NCBI GenBank assembly: GCA_030065915.1
Contig: JASJCQ010000004.1
Span: 248,001-312,000, forward strand
Direction: 5' to 3'
Source of the DNA: Woeseiaceae bacterium
GTDB taxonomy: Bacteria; Pseudomonadota; Gammaproteobacteria; Steroidobacterales; Woeseiaceae
Length of the DNA stretch: 64,000 nt
In this document: in pieces, positions 42,646-51,978 of the stretch
Position numbering within the stretch: the first letter of the stretch is position 1
How the letters are laid out: every line of letters begins with the position of its first letter
Translations under genes and position numbers: made by a program
Notes under the pieces: model-generated
What the model saw: the letters and a program-made list of their open reading frames with translations, nothing else
Told to the model about the DNA's origin: nothing
Databases searched by the model: none

Positions 42646-43347
42646 CTAACAGAAACCGATCTGCGCCTGGTAGTCCTTGCGGGTGTCTTCGTCGGTTATC
42701 GCAACCTCGCCGAGTCTCCGCCACGCGCCGTTGACGTCGTCGATGGCATCAGACTCTCGTACGTACTTGTCGATCCATGCCGAGAGGTCTCCCAGCCGTA
42801 TGACGTTCGACATCGTTTCGGAGACTATCTGCGCGGGCCCGGTAAACACGACGAGGTTTACCACCGGCACCGATGGGAGTGCCGATGACAGCCCACGGCG
42901 ACGTCCTTCGTTCTGTATCAGCGGGTTCAAAAACCTGCGCCGTCGACCACCGCTGACGTGAAACCATTGCGCGTCGTCAGCCGAGCCGAACACTTTCCCG
43001 TGCTGATGCGCCGCCCGGATGCAGACCAGGCCGGCCGGTGTCAGCAGCGCATGGTCTATTTTCGACAGTCCGCCGTAGGCGCCGGGTACGATGAAGTCAC
43101 TCATCAGGTACTCGCTGCTCCCGAGCAGCGTCTTACGCAAGCGATACTCGCCGACGATGTCCGCCAAGGCGTTCAGAAGACGGAACGCTGCCCGGCGGAA
43201 CAGCAGGGTCAGAATCAGAGCGACCGCGACCGCGAACAGCGCCCCGGCAAGCCCAATGCCGTCCGCCCCGTTCATGCCCTGCGCGACCATGGCAGGTGTC
43301 ATGACCAGCGGGAGGGCTGTGAGCAGGGTTGCGATCGCACGATACAT
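42646..43347 (-). CDS. NERD-like membrane protein with degenerate catalytic site
   Basis: A 233-aa protein with two N-terminal hydrophobic segments followed by a NERD (nuclease-related) domain: SKIDHALLTPAGLVCIRAAHQHGKV and the later NPLIQNEGRRRGL. In active NERD proteins the strand after the ID-H motif carries E-x-K (IEVKN); here the same place reads CIRAAHQ, so the endonuclease-like site appears lost. Membrane attachment and loss of the catalytic pair suggest a binding or scaffold role. It is in line with the ABC ATPase upstream (76-bp gap) and DUF819 downstream. Confidence 0.75.
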   Translation of the reverse strand: MYRAIATLLTALPLVMTPAMVAQGMNGADGIGLAGALFAVAVALILTLLFRRAAFRLLNALADIVGEYRLRKTLLGSSEYLMSDFIVPGAYGGLSKIDHALLTPAGLVCIRAAHQHGKVFGSADDAQWFHVSGGRRRRFLNPLIQNEGRRRGLSSALPSVPVVNLVVFTGPAQIVSETMSNVIRLGDLSAWIDKYVRESDAIDDVNGAWRRLGEVAITDEDTRKDYQAQIGFC

Positions 43348-43423
43348 ACCCTGAGCATAGGCTCGTCAGTTCCCTGTAATCAGGATGCAGATCACGTTTT
43401 AAGACATTGATAAATAGGGTCTT

Positions 43424-44212
43424 CTAGCCTGGGTAGGCGAGATAATGGCCGTCGATTTCGGCCACTGTGATGGGTGTCTCATAAACCTCCGACAGCAAAG
43501 TGCCGGTCAGCACCTCTTTCTTGCTGCCATCGGCCGCGATTTCGCCGTCCTTGAGAACGACGACACGGTCGATCTCGGGCGGCACCTCGTTCAGGTGATG
43601 CGTCACGAGGATGACATTGCAGTCCTGTAATCGCCTGATTCGACTCAGAAAATCGAAGCTCGCGGCGAAATCCAGGCCGGATGTCGGTTCATCGAGTATC
43701 AGGGTCTTCGGTCGATGCACCAGCGCCCTCGCTAGCAGGCAGCGGCGCTGCTGGCCCGTCGACATCTTCTTAAGCGGCGTTTCGTGGTGGTCGTGCATAT
43801 CGAGGTCGTCCAGAACCTCGGCGGCCCGAGACCGCTGATCATCGTCGACTCTGGAAGCGACCGTCCCGTGCACGCCAATGCTCGAGTGAAAGCCCGACGT
43901 CACCACGTCTATCGCTCTCGTCCCCGGCGGATAGCGCTGTTGCAGGTCGTGCGACAGGATGCCGATGTGCTTTCTCAAGTCCCAGACGTTCCAGTCCGAT
44001 CTGCCCAGGATTCTGACGTACGAGTCCGGCTCAACGACGGGATAGATCTCACGGTTGATGGTCTTTAGCAGCGTCGTCTTGCCGGAACCGTTCGGGCCGA
44101 GGATGGCTATGCGTTCGCCTTGCCGGATCGTCAGATCCAGTCCGCAAAACACGCGCGTTGAGCCACGCCAAAGCGTCGCGTTGCGAATTTCGATGAGCGG
44201 TACGTCTTGCAT
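43424..44212 (-). CDS. Stand-alone ABC transporter ATPase
   Basis: A 262-aa ABC ATPase with Walker A GPNGSGKTTLL (about residue 39), Q-loop region GILSHDLQQRYPP, signature MSTGQQRRC (LSGGQ variant with Thr for Gly), Walker B LILDEPTSGLD and switch His VTHHLNE. All catalytic parts are present. No permease or binding protein gene is adjacent, so it may serve a distant permease or a non-transport role; single-domain relatives such as YlmA/ModF-like proteins are similar in layout. First gene of the minus-strand run reaching to the MBL-fold gene. Confidence 0.9.
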   Translation of the reverse strand: MQDVPLIEIRNATLWRGSTRVFCGLDLTIRQGERIAILGPNGSGKTTLLKTINREIYPVVEPDSYVRILGRSDWNVWDLRKHIGILSHDLQQRYPPGTRAIDVVTSGFHSSIGVHGTVASRVDDDQRSRAAEVLDDLDMHDHHETPLKKMSTGQQRRCLLARALVHRPKTLILDEPTSGLDFAASFDFLSRIRRLQDCNVILVTHHLNEVPPEIDRVVVLKDGEIAADGSKKEVLTGTLLSEVYETPITVAEIDGHYLAYPG

Positions 44213-44373
44213 CGGCTGCCCAGGGCTTCAGATCATGGTCGTGCGCTGCGAAGCTTGGTCGGCGGGCACGACCGCCGACAGGCAGTCTAGCCGAGAGCGC
44301 GAACCGGCGCGATGCGTGGCATCGCTGTGCCGATATGCCATGATGCGATGCGTAGTCGCCTCGGGAATACATC

Positions 44374-44523
44374 GTGCCTTCCGGTTTGCTGCCTGTACTG
44401 ATACTGATCGCGGTGATCGTCATCTACGTCATCGCCAAGGTCGTGACCTATGCGCGAATCAGCGAAGAGCAGTGGAAGCAGGTCGACAAGAGCAAGTTGA
44501 GGGAATGGGAAGACGACGACTGA
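44374..44523 (+). CDS. 49-aa single-span membrane protein (missed by ORF track)
   Basis: A GTG-started ORF of 49 residues: an N-terminal transmembrane helix (LLPVLILIAVIVIYVIAKVV) and a charged cytoplasmic-type tail (ARISEEQWKQVDKSKLREWEDDD). The clear two-part design and codon use typical of this genome support coding. The ribosome site is weak (GGGAA). It lies between the divergent ABC ATPase gene and the small minus-strand ORFs. Function unknown; small single-span proteins often modulate larger membrane complexes. Confidence 0.65.
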   Translation: MPSGLLPVLILIAVIVIYVIAKVVTYARISEEQWKQVDKSKLREWEDDD

Positions 44524-44707
44524 CCCCGGCCCGGGCACCCGCACCTAAAGTCAATGTTCGCCGCCGAACCCGGCACGGCAGAAAGCGTCGTGCCGGCGAT
44601 CGTTCAGGCACGAACGAACGCAGCCCCGGTGGCACGAATTCCAATTCGTAGCTCCGAAACTGCGACTGATCCCTCAAGGCAGGTGCGAAGTCCGTTGACC
44701 GGCAAAC
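44524..44707. other. Intergenic region with small dyads
   Basis: A 184-bp gap between two small genes. It has the inverted repeat CGGCACG-11 nt-CGTGCCG (44570-44595 region) and ACGAATTCCAATTCGT (44634-44649). The first lies about 50 bp after the 49-aa gene and might end its transcript; neither has a clear T-tract. No larger feature seen. Confidence 0.4.
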
Positions 44708-44887
44708 CTACTTCGGATCTTTCGCGTCCTTGCCCGACTCGTCGCCGTCGACCGTAAACTTGTCGGGCAGACCGTCTCCTGCTCGCCTCAATTGCAGCAG
44801 CCTGCGATTGGGGTTTGTTCGCTGCCGGTCAGCCAACTTGTTGGCATGATCGATCGTACAGATTTTGCCACCGTGTTTTTTCGCCAT
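44708..44887 (-). CDS. 59-aa basic small protein (missed by ORF track)
   Basis: An ATG-started ORF of 59 residues, basic in the middle (ANKLADRQRTNPNRRLLQLRR) and acidic at the end (DGDESGKDAKDPK). The start MAKKHGGKICTIDHA has no hydrophobic segment, so it is a soluble, possibly nucleic-acid-binding protein. GTGGAG lies immediately upstream, closer to the ATG than usual. Just one codon below the track cut-off. Separated from the upstream small gene by an intrinsic terminator, so it needs its own promoter. No family recognised. Confidence 0.55.
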   Translation of the reverse strand: MAKKHGGKICTIDHANKLADRQRTNPNRRLLQLRRAGDGLPDKFTVDGDESGKDAKDPK

Positions 44888-44938
44888 AGCTCCACTCGGG
44901 TGCCTTTCGATGGCACCTTCATGATCTAGAAGCGCAAA

Positions 44939-44955
44939 AGGCGATCAAATCGCCT
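44939..44955 (-). terminator. Intrinsic terminator after the 66-aa gene
   Basis: AGGCGAT-CAA-ATCGCCT is a 7-bp perfect stem; on the minus strand it is followed by TTTTGCGC. It lies 19 bp after the stop of the 66-aa ORF, which itself is followed by eight T residues. Confidence 0.6.
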
Positions 44956-44973
44956 CACACGGATGAAAAAAAA

Positions 44974-45174
44974 CTACTGTTCGTCGCGAGCCCTGTTAGC
45001 AACCAGCTCAACCGCTGGTCTCTCGATCGTCGCGCTGGCAGCCTGAGTATCGTTGTCGCCGTTGCCCATCATCATCGTCGCGGCAATGACACCGAGCACC
45101 GCTCCGCCGAATCCGCCAGCGGCGGCGGCAATTGCGGTTGTTGAAGGTGGAGGCGGTTCGCTTGCTTCTGGCAT
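44974..45174 (-). CDS. 66-aa small membrane protein
   Basis: An ORF of 66 residues starting at ATG 45174 (AAAAGGA nine bases upstream), preferred to the 94-aa track version. Pro-rich start (EASEPPPPSTT), a hydrophobic Ala/Gly helix with a GxxxG-like face (AIAAAAGGFGGAVLGVIAATMMMG), then an Asn/Asp/Ala-rich tail (NGDNDTQAAS). Probably a single-span protein able to self-associate. It is divergent from an ECF sigma/kinase pair and might be its target, which is speculation. Function unknown. Confidence 0.6.
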   Translation of the reverse strand: MPEASEPPPPSTTAIAAAAGGFGGAVLGVIAATMMMGNGDNDTQAASATIERPAVELVANRARDEQ

Positions 45175-45319
45175 GGTAGCAGTCCTTTTTCTGAAGACAT
45201 CAAAACACCGTGCCAGTCTAATTGCAGACAGGGTGGCCCGCCAGTCTGAGCACGTCATTGCGGTGCTTTGACCGATTTGCTATCAAGATGGCAACCCGGT
45301 TCTTGCTGACGTTCAACAA

Positions 45320-45877
45320 ATGACTTCCACTCCTTCTGTCACGACGCTGCTGCGAGCATGGTGCTCGGGTGACAAGGAAGCTTTGGACGAACTTACGCCG
45401 CTGATTTACGACGAACTGCGGCGTATCGCGAACCGTCACCTGCAATCGGAGCGCTCCGGACACACGTTGCAGGCAACTGCGTTGGTCAATGAGGCGTTCG
45501 TGCGCTTGTCCGATGCGGAGCTGGAAATCCAGGATCGCGCGCATTTTCTGTCTGTCGCAGCGCGAACAATGCGTCGCATCCTGGCTGACTACGGCCGTGC
45601 GCGGCGAAGTCAGAAGCGCGGCGGCGGCCAGTCGCCCGTTACCTTGCATGAAGAGATCGTTGCCGATGGCAGGGCGGCGGACATCGTAGATATCGATGAC
45701 GCGCTGAGCAGACTCGAACAGGTCGACGCCCGCAGATGCGATGTTCTGGTTCTGCACTATTTCGGTGGTATGACATTCGAGGAAACATCGCAGGCACTGG
45801 GTATTTCGGCGGCAACCGTCGACAGAGACCTGCGATTCGCAAAGGCATGGCTGGCCAATGAGCTCAAAGACATCTGA
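45320..45877 (+). CDS. ECF sigma factor of the kinase-linked type
   Basis: A 185-aa ECF sigma factor. Region 2 is seen in LTPLIYDELRRIANRHLQSE...LQATALVNEAFVRL with FLSVAARTMRRILADYGRARRSQKRGG, and region 4 in VLVLHYFGGMTFEETSQALGISAATVDRDLRFAKAWL. These sequences match the group frequently found beside Ser/Thr protein kinases (Sig-70_X6-like), where no anti-sigma is present and phosphorylation is thought to control activity. Its last 20 bp overlap the start of such a kinase gene, so the pair is surely one unit. Confidence 0.93.
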   Translation: MTSTPSVTTLLRAWCSGDKEALDELTPLIYDELRRIANRHLQSERSGHTLQATALVNEAFVRLSDAELEIQDRAHFLSVAARTMRRILADYGRARRSQKRGGGQSPVTLHEEIVADGRAADIVDIDDALSRLEQVDARRCDVLVLHYFGGMTFEETSQALGISAATVDRDLRFAKAWLANELKDI

Positions 45878-48551
45878 GCTGGATGCAGAGCGCTGGCGTC
45901 GGGTCGCCGACGTTTTCGCGCATGCCGTCGAGCTCGAGCCCGGGCGCCGGGAGGACTACCTGAACTCGGCCTGCGGCGACGACGCCGGGTTGCTTGAGTA
46001 CGTCCGGGACCTGCTGCGTGCGGACGCCACGGTCGAGACCGTTGTCGAACGAACGATAGTCAATACGGTACGCGATGCGTTCGTCGACGACGCCGCAAGA
46101 CCTGAGCAGATGAAAGGGCAGATGATCGGTCCTTACCGGGTCGAACGCTTGCTCGGTTCTGGCGGTATGGGAATGGTTTACCTGGCGCGGCGCGCGGACG
46201 ACCAGTTTGACCAGCAGGTCGCGATCAAGCTCGGTCGCCACCGCCTCGCAGATCCGCAGACGGAGCTTCGCCTGCGCCACGAGCGACAGTTTCTGGCCGA
46301 CCTGGACCACCCGAACATCGCTCGTCTCTTCGATGGCGGCACGACCGACGATGGTGTTCCGTACCTCGTCATGGAGTTCATCGACGGCATACGCATCGAC
46401 ACCTATTGCGACTTGCATCGCCTCAATGTGACCCAGCGCCTGCGGCTGTTCCAGACGATCTGCCGGGCTGTCCACTATGCGCACCAGAACCTGATCATTC
46501 ACCGGGACATCAAGGCAACGAACATACTCGTTGCAAACGACGGCACGCCCAAGCTGCTGGACTTCGGGATCGCCAAGTTGAGCGATGCTGAAGGGGCTGC
46601 AACGGACGGGCTGACGCGCGACGGGGCCGTCATCATGACGCCGTCAAACGGTGCTCCGGAGCAGATCAACGGCCAGAACATCACGACGGCTACCGACGTC
46701 TATGGACTCGGTCTGTTGCTGTATGACCTGTTGTCCGGCCTGCGGGCCTATGACACAGAAGGGCTTACGCCTACCCAGGCAGCACGCGTCATCGTAGAGG
46801 AAACGGCGCCTGGTCCAAGTCGCCGACTGGCGCAAAAGAAGGCAGCCGTTCACGACAGCAAGGATACTGCGTCGCTCCGCGAGCTTGAGCAAATAGCGTC
46901 CGACCGCAGTACCAGCCTGGATCGTCTCCGGCGCCAGCTTCGCGGCGATCTTGACGTTATCGTATTGAAGGCCCTGCGCAAGGAGCCGGAAAGACGTTAT
47001 CGATCTGCGAACGCGATCGCTGACGACATAGACCTGCACCTGAGGGCGATGCCGATCGTCGCGCGTACCGACTCATGGGGCTATCGCGCGGGCAAGTTCG
47101 TGCAACGACATTTCGCCGCTGTGGGAGCGTCAGTGCTGGTTGTCGCCATGCTCGCCGCGTTTACGGTCTTGCTGTCTGTGCAAAACAGGACGGTAATAAA
47201 AGAACGCGACACCGCCCGGGAGGTTATTCAGTTCCTCGAGGATATCTTCATGGCCCACGATCCGTCGCGCGCTCGTGGCGTCGAAGTGACCGCAGAAGAG
47301 ATCCTTGCTGAGGGCGCGACGCGAATTCGCAACAATCTGAGCGAACGTCCCGAGATCCAGTCTTCACTGATGGGGACGATAGGTCGCGTTTATTACAACC
47401 TGGGAGAGTACCAACCATCGGAAGATATGCTGGAGCAGGCGCTCGAGCTCCGGCTCAGAACCTACGGAGACTCGCATCCCGCCGTTGCGGCAGCGAGAAA
47501 CGACCTGGCCGAAGTCCTGATACGGCGTGCGCAGTACAGCCGCGCTACCGAGCTATTGCAGAAGTCACTGGCGGTGAATCAGCTCAGCAATGACGGAACG
47601 TCTCCGCTGGTCGCCACCAATCTCTTCAATCTTGCCAACGTTCACCTGGCGACCGGCAATCTCGACGAGGCCGAATCTGCTGTGCGATCCAGCATCGCGA
47701 TTTTCCGACAGATTCGCGACGAGTACAGCCTCGACCTCGCCGAAGCCGTAGGAGCCCTGGCACGGGTGCTGCAGGTACGGGGTGAACTCGACCAGACGGA
47801 GGTGCTGTTGCTGGAGGCGATCGACATCATCAACACGTCGCAGGGACCGGACCATCCCTACATGGCTTACTACCTGCAGAATCTCGGCGTCTTGCAGCGG
47901 TCGAAAGGGGACCTCGACGCCGCCGAACAAACCTTCCATTCGGCGATCAATGCGATCCAGCGCATACTCGGTGACAAGCACGACCTGTTAGCAGTCGCAC
48001 TGGTCGATCAGGGCAGACTGTTGCACATGAAGGGCGAATACGATGAAGCGGAGCGCATGATTCGTGAGGCGCTGGATCTCGGTATCGAGATTCACGGCAC
48101 CGCGCATCCTCGACTCGGTCTTCACAAGACGATTCTCGGCATGCTGCTTCACGACAAGTCCGAACTGGGCGACGCCGAGAAGGAACTGCGGGAGGCACTC
48201 ACGGTCTTCGATCAGGTGCTCGATGAGGATCATCAGTACATTGCGTCGGCACTCACCGAGCTCGGGGCCGTACTCAATACGTCGGGCCGCGCGGAGCAGG
48301 GTCGCGAGCTGCTCGAGAAAGCGCTGCAGATGCGACTTGACGATTACCCGCCGGGCCATGTGCTGGTAGCCGCCACTCAGGTTGAGTACGGCGACTCATT
48401 AACGCGACTCGGCCGCTTCGAAGAAGCCGAGCCTTTGCTCACAGAGGGATTCCTCGTACTGAACGAGACCGTCAGCCGGAGGTCACGGCGCGCCGCCGAA
48501 GCGCTCGAACGTTATCGAACACTGGCGGCGAATTCCGACCTGATGCGCTAG
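45858..48551 (+). CDS. Membrane Ser/Thr protein kinase with C-terminal TPR domain
   Basis: An 897-aa Hanks-type kinase. After an N-terminal helical region it has the glycine loop LLGSGGMGMVYLA (about 98-110), catalytic Lys in VAIKLG, HRDIKATNIL (about 215), DFG in LLDFGIAKL and APEQING, so it should be active. A single transmembrane helix (VGASVLVVAMLAAFTVLLSV, about 417-436) is followed by roughly ten TPR-type repeats (e.g. YQPSEDMLEQALELRLRTYGDSHP; AEQTFHSAINAIQRILGDKHD) of the kinesin-light-chain style. The TPRs lie outside the membrane and probably sense or bind a protein. Overlap with the sigma gene means the kinase and sigma act together. Confidence 0.93.
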   Translation: MSSKTSELDAERWRRVADVFAHAVELEPGRREDYLNSACGDDAGLLEYVRDLLRADATVETVVERTIVNTVRDAFVDDAARPEQMKGQMIGPYRVERLLGSGGMGMVYLARRADDQFDQQVAIKLGRHRLADPQTELRLRHERQFLADLDHPNIARLFDGGTTDDGVPYLVMEFIDGIRIDTYCDLHRLNVTQRLRLFQTICRAVHYAHQNLIIHRDIKATNILVANDGTPKLLDFGIAKLSDAEGAATDGLTRDGAVIMTPSNGAPEQINGQNITTATDVYGLGLLLYDLLSGLRAYDTEGLTPTQAARVIVEETAPGPSRRLAQKKAAVHDSKDTASLRELEQIASDRSTSLDRLRRQLRGDLDVIVLKALRKEPERRYRSANAIADDIDLHLRAMPIVARTDSWGYRAGKFVQRHFAAVGASVLVVAMLAAFTVLLSVQNRTVIKERDTAREVIQFLEDIFMAHDPSRARGVEVTAEEILAEGATRIRNNLSERPEIQSSLMGTIGRVYYNLGEYQPSEDMLEQALELRLRTYGDSHPAVAAARNDLAEVLIRRAQYSRATELLQKSLAVNQLSNDGTSPLVATNLFNLANVHLATGNLDEAESAVRSSIAIFRQIRDEYSLDLAEAVGALARVLQVRGELDQTEVLLLEAIDIINTSQGPDHPYMAYYLQNLGVLQRSKGDLDAAEQTFHSAINAIQRILGDKHDLLAVALVDQGRLLHMKGEYDEAERMIREALDLGIEIHGTAHPRLGLHKTILGMLLHDKSELGDAEKELREALTVFDQVLDEDHQYIASALTELGAVLNTSGRAEQGRELLEKALQMRLDDYPPGHVLVAATQVEYGDSLTRLGRFEEAEPLLTEGFLVLNETVSRRSRRAAEALERYRTLAANSDLMR

Positions 48552-48640
48552 GCTCGCAGGACTGTACGGTTGGTTTCCATGAGTTCGGAACTTCGCCTTC
48601 CAAGGTCTCGACCAGCAAGAGCAGAGCCTGAAGTGTTGCC

Positions 48641-49147
48641 ATGAAGTTGTTTCCGTCCGTCATTGAAGCGCCACTGCCTGAACAGGCGCTGTTAAATGAG
48701 TTCGTCGAGCGTGGCGAGTACACGGATTGTTTCGTCACGCGTGTTGACCGTGTCGCCACATTCCCGGCGTTTGTCGAGTCGTTCTATACAACTCGCTTGT
48801 TCAAGCTGGAACGGCTGATACTGAAATGGCTGATTTCCCGGCCATCCTCAGACGAAGAGGCCCGGCAACTCGCGCGGGATGAGATTCACGTATTCGCCGC
48901 GTGGCACGAACACAGTCGCAGCGACGATCAGCTCATAATGATGGATTTTCGGCAGCAGACGTGCTCCTGGTTCATGCTGGTAGGCGATGAGCGCGCCAGC
49001 CACCTGTACTTCGGTTCCGCGGTCATGCGCGATGTTGACGAGTCGTCTGGCAAAAAGATGAAGTGGACATACCGCGCCCTGTTGGGCTTTCACCGACTGT
49101 ACTCGCGAGCGTTGTTACACGCAGCGGCCCGGCAGCTCAGTCGATAA
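48641..49147 (+). CDS. Hypothetical protein, about 168 aa
   Basis: A soluble 168-aa protein with mixed alpha/beta pattern (DCFVTRVDRVATFPAFVESFYTTRLFKLERLILKWLI; SRSDDQLIMMDFRQQTCSWFMLVGD; LYFGSAVMRDV). I do not recognise a named domain, though such proteins with a central hydrophobic DFRQQT-like core occur near oxidoreductases. No signal peptide. It lies 89 bp after the kinase gene and converges with the PQQ dehydrogenase gene 26 bp downstream. Confidence 0.75.
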   Translation: MKLFPSVIEAPLPEQALLNEFVERGEYTDCFVTRVDRVATFPAFVESFYTTRLFKLERLILKWLISRPSSDEEARQLARDEIHVFAAWHEHSRSDDQLIMMDFRQQTCSWFMLVGDERASHLYFGSAVMRDVDESSGKKMKWTYRALLGFHRLYSRALLHAAARQLSR

Positions 49148-49173
49148 ATCGTGCCCGCCGGGCTCGCCTCGCG

Positions 49174-51318
<2,145 letters not shown>

Positions 51319-51354
51319 CGCCGTCTCCCCGGGTACGCGCCGTATCGATCAGCA

Positions 51355-51381
51355 GCATCGTCGACCCCCGTACGACGATGC
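51355..51381. promoter_or_regulatory. Perfect 9-bp inverted repeat upstream of the PQQ dehydrogenase
   Basis: GCATCGTCG-ACCCCCGTA-CGACGATGC: perfect 9-bp arms with a 9-nt spacer, centred about 50 bp before the dehydrogenase ATG on the minus strand. It may be an operator for an alcohol-responsive regulator or a leader hairpin. There is no T-tract, so it is not a good intrinsic terminator. Confidence 0.45.
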
Positions 51382-51522
51382 CAAGGCGCATGACGAATTC
51401 TTCGTCCGTATCCTACCAGTGAGAACTCCCGTTCGCCCGGCGTCGGCAGACCTTCGGAACGAAGGAGCTTGGCTCGAGAGGTTTCCAACGTCGCCACGCC
51501 CTGCACAGGGCGGCGGCGCTCG

Positions 51523-51768
51523 CTACGCTGCGTTTGCTTGCAGTATCGCGTACAGCTTGTCTTTCAGCGCAACGCGCCTGAATTTGAGCTCTTCGGCATG
51601 CTCGTCGGTCACATTGGTGCCATTCTCCTCGATCTCATAGATCTCCGCGTCGAGCGCCGTGTATTCATCCATCAGGGTGGCGAAGTCCTGATTGGTCTCA
51701 TGCAGCTCCTTTATCAGAGCAGCATGCTCCGGGAACTCGGTCGGCAGATCATGGCGGTCACCAAACAT
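51523..51768 (-). CDS. YdcH family protein (DUF465)
   Basis: An 81-aa small helical protein with the DUF465 pattern (FPEHAALIKELHETNQDFATLMDEYTALDAEI then EELKFRRVALKDKLYAIL). Proteins of this family are small coiled-coil hairpins of unknown function. An ideal ribosome site (AAAGGAG) precedes ATG 51768. Monocistronic, upstream of the PQQ dehydrogenase with a 204-bp gap and divergent from the EF-G-like gene. Confidence 0.9.
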   Translation of the reverse strand: MFGDRHDLPTEFPEHAALIKELHETNQDFATLMDEYTALDAEIYEIEENGTNVTDEHAEELKFRRVALKDKLYAILQANAA

Positions 51769-51978
51769 CTCGATCTCCTTTAGCGTTGTTGTGATTTCTG
51801 GCCAGGAACGACGGCGCGCTAGTTACATCCCCGCCCCGGGTGCGTCACAACCATGATAAAGCCGGCAGTCCATGGCTGCATTGCGATGACTACCTAGTTT
51901 CATCCAGTCAAGAGAGTCGTATCGTTACATATCGGTTAACAGGCTCCTCATTAATTGCCAAGAACGACGGAGGTGTTG

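Noticed and set aside
44570-44649. Dyads after the 49-aa gene as clear terminators
   Set aside because: Stems are present but without T-tracts, so they are only mentioned as possible.
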